Of a stretch of 5,126 bases of DNA, positions 1 through 5,126 are shown piece by piece. The DNA comes from Gammaproteobacteria bacterium (GTDB lineage Bacteria; Pseudomonadota; Gammaproteobacteria; JAJDOJ01), in contig JALVEU010000045.1 of the NCBI GenBank assembly GCA_027030565.1, forward strand, positions 1-5,126, in the 5' to 3' direction. The position numbers and the translations under genes were made by a program. Numbering within the stretch: the stretch's first letter is position 1; the number at the start of each line of letters is the position of its first letter. The notes beneath the pieces were generated by a model, which saw nothing but the letters and a program-made list of their open reading frames with translations, made no database searches and was not told the DNA's origin.

Positions 1-133
1 GGTCGGCCCGATGATGCGGGGTCGGGTTCCCCGGGCCCGGCCGCAAAAGTGCATTCCCCGGGGTGCAGGGGACAGGGCCGGCATCCCACCCAGTCCTCCG
101 GCCGGCCGTGGATCTGGAAACGCGCGCGGGCGG
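1..133. other. upstream region without a supported gene
   Basis: This is very GC-rich leader DNA. A TGA at 12-14 closes the reading frame used by the large downstream gene; the frame is then open from 15 onward. Other frames are also open, which is expected at this GC content and is not evidence of coding. A short inverted repeat (CGGGG at 17-21 and CCCCG at 29-33) has no following T-tract. I cannot tell whether the 3' end of an upstream gene lies here. Confidence 0.4.
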
Positions 134-139
134 TATACT
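134..139 (+). promoter_or_regulatory. putative sigma-70 -10 box (TATACT) for the oxidoreductase gene
   Basis: TATACT differs from the TATAAT consensus at one position and is a striking AT-rich island in very GC-rich DNA. It would place transcription initiation near 145-147, about 25 bases before the ATG at 171. No convincing -35 hexamer lies 16-18 bases upstream: the bases there read GATCTG or close variants. The promoter may therefore be weak, activator-dependent, or not real. If real, it argues against translation starting at the GTG at 63, because that codon would lie upstream of the transcript start. Confidence 0.4.
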
Positions 140-151
140 GCACCGCTTTCC

Positions 152-156
152 GGAGG
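152..156 (+). promoter_or_regulatory. possible ribosome binding site (GGAGG) for the ATG at 171
   Basis: GGAGG is a perfect core Shine-Dalgarno sequence. However, 14 bases separate it from the ATG at 171, longer than the usual 5-10. It still supports 171 better than the GTG at 63, which follows only a C/G-rich run (CCCCGG) with no purine-rich site at normal distance. Confidence 0.35.
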
Positions 157-170
157 CATCGGCCGGGTTC

Positions 171-3100
171 ATGGAGCGCATCCGCGAGATTCCCTACAAC
201 TACACTTCGTTCTCGGACCGAGAGATCGTCCTGCGTTTTCTCGGCGAACGCGGGTGGGCGCTCATCGAGGCGCTGCGAGACACCCGGCGCACCGGCCGCT
301 CGGCACGCATGCTGTTCGAAGTCTTGGGGGACATGTGGGTGGTGGGCCGCAATCCCTACCTCCAAGAGGACCTGCTGGAGAATGCGACGCGGCGGCGGCA
401 CCTGATCCAGGCCCTGGAACACCGTCTGACCCAGTTCGAGTCGCGACTCGACGACAATCCGATGGCGGCCGAACTCCTGGCCCTGGCCCGTGAGGCCGTG
501 CAGCGCTTCGCGGGCTGCTTCGAAGCCCGGCGCCGGCTGCGACGCCGGCTGCTCAGGGCACTGGCCGGTATCACCCGCCCCGACAACGTGGATTTCGGCG
601 GGCTGGCGCGGGTCGCCCACGCCACCGATGCCACCGACTGGCGGGTGGAGATCCCCTTCGCCGTGATCACACCGGACACCGAGGAAGAGGTGGCCCCCAT
701 CGTGCGGGCGTGCCTGGGGCTGGAGCTGAGCCTCATTCCGCGCGGCGGTGGCACAGGCTACACGGGTTCGGCGGTGCCGCTGGACGACCGGTCCGTGGTC
801 ATCAACACCGAGAAACTCGAGTCGCTCTCCGACGTGGAATTCATGGAGCTGGAGGGCGTGCCGGGGCGGGTTCCCACCGTGCGCTGCGGGGCAGGAGTGG
901 TGACCCGCAGGGTGGCCGAGCTCGCCGAGCGGCACGGCCTGGCCTTCGCCGTCGATCCGACATCGCAAGACGCCTCCACCATCGGCGGCAACGTGGCCAT
1001 GAACGCTGGGGGCAAGAAGGCCGTGCTCTGGGGCACCACCCTCGACAACCTGGTGTGGTGGCGCATGGTCACCCCCCAGGGGACGTGGCTCGAGGTGGAG
1101 CGGCTGAATCACAACCTGGGCAAGATCCACGAACAGTCCCAGGTGCGGTTTCGCATCCGCCGCTTCGCAGCCGACGGGCGCACCCCCAGAGGCACGCCCG
1201 AACTGCTGGTCCTGCCCGGCCGCGCGTTCCGCAAGCCCGGCTTGGGCAAGGATGTGACCGACAAGTACTTGGGCGGCCTGCCGGGAGTCCAGAAAGAGGG
1301 GTGCGACGGGCTGATCACGGCGGCCCGCTTCGTGCTCCATCGCATGCCGGCCCATGTGCGTACGCTGTGCATGGAGTTCTTCGGCGAGGACCTGGACCGC
1401 ATGGTGCCCGCCATCGTGGAACTCAAGGACTACGTGGACGGACTCGACACGGTGTATGTGGCCGGGCTCGAGCACCTGGACGAGCGCTACGTACGCGCAG
1501 TGCGCTACGCGCCCAAGTCCACGCGCCGCCAGCGACCCAAGATGGTGCTGCTGGCGGACCTGGTCTCCGACGACGAGCCGGCCCTGGAGGCGGCCGTGGC
1601 GGAAGTGCTGCGCCGCGTGGCCGCCCGGGGCGGGGAGGGCTTCGTGGCGGTGAGCCCCGAGGCCCGGCGTCACTTCTGGGCCGACCGGGCGCGCACCGCC
1701 GCCATCTCGGCCCATACCAATGCATTCAAGATCAACGAGGATGTGGTGATCCCCCTCGCACGGCTGGCCGAATACACGCGGGGGGTGGAGCGCATCAACA
1801 TCGAGCAGTCCATCGCCAACAAGGACCGCATCCTCACTGCGGTGCTTCGGTATCTGGATGGTCCACTGGACGAGGTGCGGCAAGAAGAGGACGAGGAGAG
1901 CCGAGAAGACCTGGAGATCGTCGAGACCAAGCGCCGCGCCGCCCACCAGTGGGTCTCGGAAGTGCGCGAACGCTGGCGCCGGGTGCTGGAACACCTGGAT
2001 GCACCGGCCGAGGACCACCTCGACCTCCTGGACGAGCGGGCGCGGGCTGCGCTGCGTCCCGGAGATCGTCTGCTGGACCTCATGCTGCGCAGGGACCTGC
2101 GCCAGTCCTACCGGTGCGAGGTGGGCGAGCGGCTCGATGCGGTCTTCGACGGGCGGGCCTTCGCCGAAGTCCGAGAGCGCCTGCGCGCGATCCATGCCGG
2201 AATCCGCGACGAACGCCTGTTCGTGGCCCTGCACATGCACGCCGGCGACGGCAACGTCCACACCAACATCCCGGTGCACTCGTCCAACTACCGCATGCTG
2301 CACGAGGCCGAAAGGATCGTGGATCGCATCATGGCGTTGGCCCGTGAACTGGACGGCGTGATCTCCGGCGAACACGGGATCGGACTGACCAAGGTGCGCT
2401 ACCTCCCGCCCGGGGCTCTAGGTCCGTTCGTGGAATACAAGCGTCGGGTGGACCCGGCGGGTCGGTTCAATCCGGGTAAGCTCATGCCGGGTTCGGGGTT
2501 GGAAGGCGCCTACACCCCCTCGCTGCGCCTGGTGGAGCAAGAGGCGCTGATCCTCGAGGAGACCGAGCTCGGTGCGCTCAACGACGCCATCCGGCACTGT
2601 CTGCGTTGCGGCAAGTGCAAGCCGGAGTGCATGACCCACGTGCCGAGGGCCAATCTCCTCTATTCGCCCCGCAACAAGATCCTGGCCACGGGCTTGGTGA
2701 TCGAGGCCTTCCTGTATGAGGAGCAGACCCGGCGCGGCCTCTCCGACCGTCACTATGCGGCCATGAACGAGATCGCCGATCACTGCACCGTATGCCACAA
2801 GTGCCTGCCGCCGTGCCCCGTGGACATCGACTTCGGCGATGTGACCGCCGCCATGCGCCACATCCTCGTGCAGCGTGATCGCAGACGCAGCAACCTGGGC
2901 GCGCGTGCGGCGATGTTCTTTCTGGACACCACCGATCCCCGCCTCATCCGCTGGTTGCGTCTGGGGCTCGGGCACCTGGGCTTTGCCGCCGTCAACGCCA
3001 TGCACGGGCTGCTGCGGCGCAGCGGCCTGCTCGCACCGGACGCAGTCCCGACGGCCACCACCGACCCGCCCGGACCCGTGGACCAGGTGGTGGAGCTGGT

Positions 3101-4004
3101 GCGCCGACCCATCCGGGTGGCGCCGCCCAGGCGCGACTACCGTGCCCGTCTGGGGCTCACAGACCGGCGTTATGTACCCATCCTGCGTGACCCCGACAAG
3201 GCGGGCGAGGATGCGCCGGCGGTGTTCTACTTCCCCGGTTGCGGTTCCGAGCGCCTGTTCAGCCAGGTGGGCCTGGCCACGCTCGCCATGCTTTGCGCCA
3301 CGGGCGTACAGGTGGTGTTGCCACCGGGATATCTGTGCTGCGGGTACCCGCAAGCTTCGGCGGGTTACGCCGAGGATGGACGGCGCATCTCGGCCGAGAA
3401 CCGCGTGTTGTTTCATCGCGTGGCCAACACCCTCAACTATCTGGACATCGGCACCGTGATCGTCTCCTGTGGCACCTGCATGGACCAGCTCCTGACCTAC
3501 GCCTTCGAACGCATCTTTCCAGGCTCCCGGCTGCTGGACATCCACGAATACCTCATGGAACAGGGGATCCGCATGCCTGCACCGGCCGCTGGTCCCCACC
3601 TCTACCACGATCCTTGCCACACCCCCATGAAGACCCATCGGCCCATGGACGTGGTGCGCAGCCTGCTGGGCCAGGAAGTGGCACTGACACCGCGCTGCTG
3701 CGGGGAGGCGGGCACCCTGGGCACGGCGCGGCCCGACATCGCCAATCAGGTCCGTTTTCGCAAGCTGGAGGAACTGAGAGAGGGCCTGCGCACGCTCACC
3801 GGCACCGACCGTGCACCCCAGGGCATGCGTCTGTTCACCGCCTGCCCCGCCTGCCTGCAGGGGTTGTCGCGATACACCGACGAGACGAATCTTCAGGCCG
3901 ACTATGTCGTGGTGGCACTCGCCGGTGCGTACCTGGGAGAAGACTGGGAGCGGCGGTTCATGGAGACCCTGGAGCGAGGTGGTGTGGAGCGGGTGCTCCT
4001 GTAA
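171..4004 (+). CDS. DUF3683 / FAD-linked oxidase / 4Fe-4S / double CCG-domain oxidoreductase
   Basis: This is a 1277-residue flavin/iron-sulfur oxidoreductase, numbered here from ATG 171. Residues 1-150 are a DUF3683-like region containing IREIPYNYTSFSDREIV at 4-20. A PCMH-type FAD domain follows, with RGGGTGYTG at 191-199 and STIGGNVAMNAGG at 269-281. The FAD-oxidase C-terminal domain has KINEDVVIP (520-528), HMHAGDGNVH (688-697), SGEHGIG (732-738) and FNPGKLMPG (766-774). Two CxxCxxCxxxC [4Fe-4S] motifs lie at C810/813/816/820 and C872/875/878/882. Two CCG cysteine-rich domains end the protein: C1024, C1056-C1057, C1100/C1103, and C1149, C1176-C1177, C1225/C1228. Known relatives (GlcD/GlcF, Dld-II) oxidise 2-hydroxyacids such as D-lactate or glycolate and feed electrons to quinones. 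The same role is inferred here; the substrate is unknown. There is no signal peptide; a hydrophobic stretch at about 925-948 could aid membrane contact. All cluster ligands appear present and no frameshift is seen. The alternative start is GTG 63 (1313 residues), whose 36 extra residues do not look conserved. Confidence 0.9.
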   Translation: MERIREIPYNYTSFSDREIVLRFLGERGWALIEALRDTRRTGRSARMLFEVLGDMWVVGRNPYLQEDLLENATRRRHLIQALEHRLTQFESRLDDNPMAAELLALAREAVQRFAGCFEARRRLRRRLLRALAGITRPDNVDFGGLARVAHATDATDWRVEIPFAVITPDTEEEVAPIVRACLGLELSLIPRGGGTGYTGSAVPLDDRSVVINTEKLESLSDVEFMELEGVPGRVPTVRCGAGVVTRRVAELAERHGLAFAVDPTSQDASTIGGNVAMNAGGKKAVLWGTTLDNLVWWRMVTPQGTWLEVERLNHNLGKIHEQSQVRFRIRRFAADGRTPRGTPELLVLPGRAFRKPGLGKDVTDKYLGGLPGVQKEGCDGLITAARFVLHRMPAHVRTLCMEFFGEDLDRMVPAIVELKDYVDGLDTVYVAGLEHLDERYVRAVRYAPKSTRRQRPKMVLLADLVSDDEPALEAAVAEVLRRVAARGGEGFVAVSPEARRHFWADRARTAAISAHTNAFKINEDVVIPLARLAEYTRGVERINIEQSIANKDRILTAVLRYLDGPLDEVRQEEDEESREDLEIVETKRRAAHQWVSEVRERWRRVLEHLDAPAEDHLDLLDERARAALRPGDRLLDLMLRRDLRQSYRCEVGERLDAVFDGRAFAEVRERLRAIHAGIRDERLFVALHMHAGDGNVHTNIPVHSSNYRMLHEAERIVDRIMALARELDGVISGEHGIGLTKVRYLPPGALGPFVEYKRRVDPAGRFNPGKLMPGSGLEGAYTPSLRLVEQEALILEETELGALNDAIRHCLRCGKCKPECMTHVPRANLLYSPRNKILATGLVIEAFLYEEQTRRGLSDRHYAAMNEIADHCTVCHKCLPPCPVDIDFGDVTAAMRHILVQRDRRRSNLGARAAMFFLDTTDPRLIRWLRLGLGHLGFAAVNAMHGLLRRSGLLAPDAVPTATTDPPGPVDQVVELVRRPIRVAPPRRDYRARLGLTDRRYVPILRDPDKAGEDAPAVFYFPGCGSERLFSQVGLATLAMLCATGVQVVLPPGYLCCGYPQASAGYAEDGRRISAENRVLFHRVANTLNYLDIGTVIVSCGTCMDQLLTYAFERIFPGSRLLDIHEYLMEQGIRMPAPAAGPHLYHDPCHTPMKTHRPMDVVRSLLGQEVALTPRCCGEAGTLGTARPDIANQVRFRKLEELREGLRTLTGTDRAPQGMRLFTACPACLQGLSRYTDETNLQADYVVVALAGAYLGEDWERRFMETLERGGVERVLL

Positions 4005-5126
4005 TGTTCCGGACCGCGGTGCCGGCTTGGCCTCCTCCCCCCTTGACGGTGGGCTGCCGGGCTCCCGGGGGGTGCTGGAGGCGCACGGGCCGATCCTTGA
4101 TCGTGGTGAAATACGTCTTGGTGTAGCGCCACCAGTCCATGCCCGTGGGTACCGGCTCGCCGCGTTCGTAGGCGCCGATGTCGGGGCCAGCCTGCACCGC
4201 TGGACTCTTTTCATGCAAGCGGAAGTCGAAGCGCTCCGGATCCAGGAAAAGGGGATCCTTTCCCACGATAGCATCCTCGCCGACCGGAGGGCCCGCGTGA
4301 AAGAACAGGTTCTTTGTGATCAAGATCCGGTCCTTGGGATTTCTAGCCTTTTCCAACCTCTGGGAGAGGGGGTCGATGCAGTGGTCGAAAATGTTATGGG
4401 AGATCGAAATGCTGCTCGGTACGCGTCCTCCCAGTAAAGCGGTGGTGTGTTTACCAGGGGTGGCCACCATGATCGCGTGCTTGCAGTCGTAAAAGACATT
4501 ATGGTTGATCGCCAGGTTCACCTGGGCATTGGGAATCGAGATCACCCCGCCGTGCTGGGGCCGACAGCCGACGAAGACGTTCCTCCTGATCTTCACGTCC
4601 TTCAGAGCGGCCGCGCCCTTGCCGAGCGACATCACCGTCTTCTCATGGGTATAGAACAGGTTGCCCTCGATCAATGCTCCCCCGAAACGGGTCACCTCCC
4701 CGCTGTCGCCCGTGTGCTTCCGATAGACCTCGAACATCAATGCCACACCGCCCTTGTTGGGCTTCGGAGTCAGGCCGTTCCCGTAGATCACGTTACCGCG
4801 GAAGATCACGCCGGGCATCACGCGGAAATTGAACAGAGATACAAGGTTGTACGGTGACCACCGAGAGTGGGGATAGAGCACTTCGTTGTACTCGATCACG
4901 TGCCCTGGTCCTGCGAGCTGCACGATCTCCCGGCTGCTGTAGTGAAACCGGTTGTTGCGAATAGTGAAGTGGTCGACGTGCGGCGACTGCGTCATCCAGT
5001 GGTTGAGACAATAATAGGTGTCGAGGTCTTCCCAGATCACATGGGAAGCCCTGGGGACGATACGCTGCTTGTCCACGAAAATATCCCGTTTGGGCATCTG
5101 GAGCAGACCCAGACAGAGATGGAATT
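3958..5126 (-). CDS. right-handed parallel beta-helix repeat protein, 5' end outside the window
   Basis: The frame stays open to the right window edge; residues before the first in-window ATG (5095-5097) read FHLCLGLLQ. No ribosome binding site precedes that ATG, so the true start and any signal peptide probably lie beyond 5126. Numbering from this Met, eight PbH1-like rungs of the form hxIxxNxFxx occur near residues 43, 66, 96, 140, 167, 194, 229 and 257. They form an asparagine ladder (for example TIRNNRFHY, IFRGNVIYG, LIEGNLFYT, ISHNIFDHC, ITKNLFFHA), the hallmark of pectate-lyase-like beta-helices. The closing segment with DPLFLDPERFDFRLHEKSPA (281-300) and DIGAYE (306-311) is the usual C-terminal cap of such proteins. 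Family members are often secreted or surface proteins that bind, cleave or epimerise polysaccharides. No catalytic set can be assigned, so activity and substrate are unknown. The last 40 or so residues are Pro/Gly-rich and probably a non-conserved extension. Local GC is lower than in the convergent neighbour. Confidence 0.85.
   Translation of the reverse strand, partial: FHLCLGLLQMPKRDIFVDKQRIVPRASHVIWEDLDTYYCLNHWMTQSPHVDHFTIRNNRFHYSSREIVQLAGPGHVIEYNEVLYPHSRWSPYNLVSLFNFRVMPGVIFRGNVIYGNGLTPKPNKGGVALMFEVYRKHTGDSGEVTRFGGALIEGNLFYTHEKTVMSLGKGAAALKDVKIRRNVFVGCRPQHGGVISIPNAQVNLAINHNVFYDCKHAIMVATPGKHTTALLGGRVPSSISISHNIFDHCIDPLSQRLEKARNPKDRILITKNLFFHAGPPVGEDAIVGKDPLFLDPERFDFRLHEKSPAVQAGPDIGAYERGEPVPTGMDWWRYTKTYFTTIKDRPVRLQHPPGARQPTVKGGGGQAGTAVRNITGAPAPHHLAPGSP

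Noticed and set aside
17..33. Inverted repeat CGGGG/CCCCG as a terminator of an upstream gene
   Set aside because: The stem is short and is followed by GC-rich sequence rather than a T-run, and no upstream gene can be demonstrated.
710..2347. A 545-codon plus-strand open frame in another phase
   Set aside because: The product is Arg/Gly/Pro/Ala-rich with no motif and lies wholly within the FAD domains of the true gene. It is a GC-driven shadow frame.
4057..4068. Palindrome CCGG-GCTC-CCGG as a terminator near the convergent junction
   Set aside because: The stem is only four base pairs, there is no T-tract on either side, and it lies inside the beta-helix frame. Such short GC palindromes are expected by chance here.
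2418..4274. A 618-codon open frame on the minus strand opposite the oxidoreductase
   Set aside because: It mirrors a high-GC gene whose codon bias suppresses antisense stops. Its translation has no recognisable domain, while the plus strand carries continuous, motif-rich family sequence.
3811..4857. Plus-strand open frames opposite the beta-helix gene (3811-4437 and 4447-4857)
   Set aside because: They lie antisense to clear beta-helix rungs, show no family motif, and have no good ribosome binding site.
5095..5097. ATG as the true start of the beta-helix gene
   Set aside because: The frame continues open to the window edge, no Shine-Dalgarno sequence lies just upstream, and the product would lack a signal peptide. 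An internal methionine is more likely.

Overview
The window carries two convergent protein-coding genes and little else. About 77% of it is one very large plus-strand gene. It encodes a single-polypeptide flavin/iron-sulfur oxidoreductase of the DUF3683 / FAD-linked oxidase / (Fe-S)-binding type. The right-hand 1.17 kb is a minus-strand gene for a right-handed parallel beta-helix protein whose 5' end lies beyond the window edge. I see no tRNA, rRNA, CRISPR array, insertion sequence or phage gene.

The DNA is GC-rich with strong GC bias at third codon positions. From memory, proteins with this exact domain order (DUF3683, GlcD-like FAD module, two [4Fe-4S] ferredoxin motifs, two CCG domains) occur mainly in beta- and gammaproteobacteria. 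The best guess is therefore a high-GC proteobacterium, most likely one of those two classes. The sequence does not settle genus or lifestyle.

Layout: 1-133 is leader or upstream DNA with no supported gene. A TATACT -10-like box (134-139) and a GGAGG (152-156) precede the preferred ATG at 171, although the frame is open from an upstream GTG at 63. The oxidoreductase runs to a TAA at 4002-4004. The beta-helix gene enters from the right edge and ends with a TGA at 3958-3960, so the two 3' ends overlap by 47 bp tail to tail.

The two genes are on opposite strands and need not work together. The first is probably a cytoplasmic or membrane-associated 2-hydroxyacid dehydrogenase. It would pass electrons from FAD through iron-sulfur clusters toward the respiratory chain, but its substrate is unknown. 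The second resembles surface or secreted carbohydrate-associated beta-helix proteins and sits in DNA of visibly lower GC content, perhaps the edge of an accessory region to the right. I found no convincing new biological system. The most interesting points are the unassigned substrate and large internal insert of the oxidoreductase, the start-site question, and the overlapping convergent gene ends.
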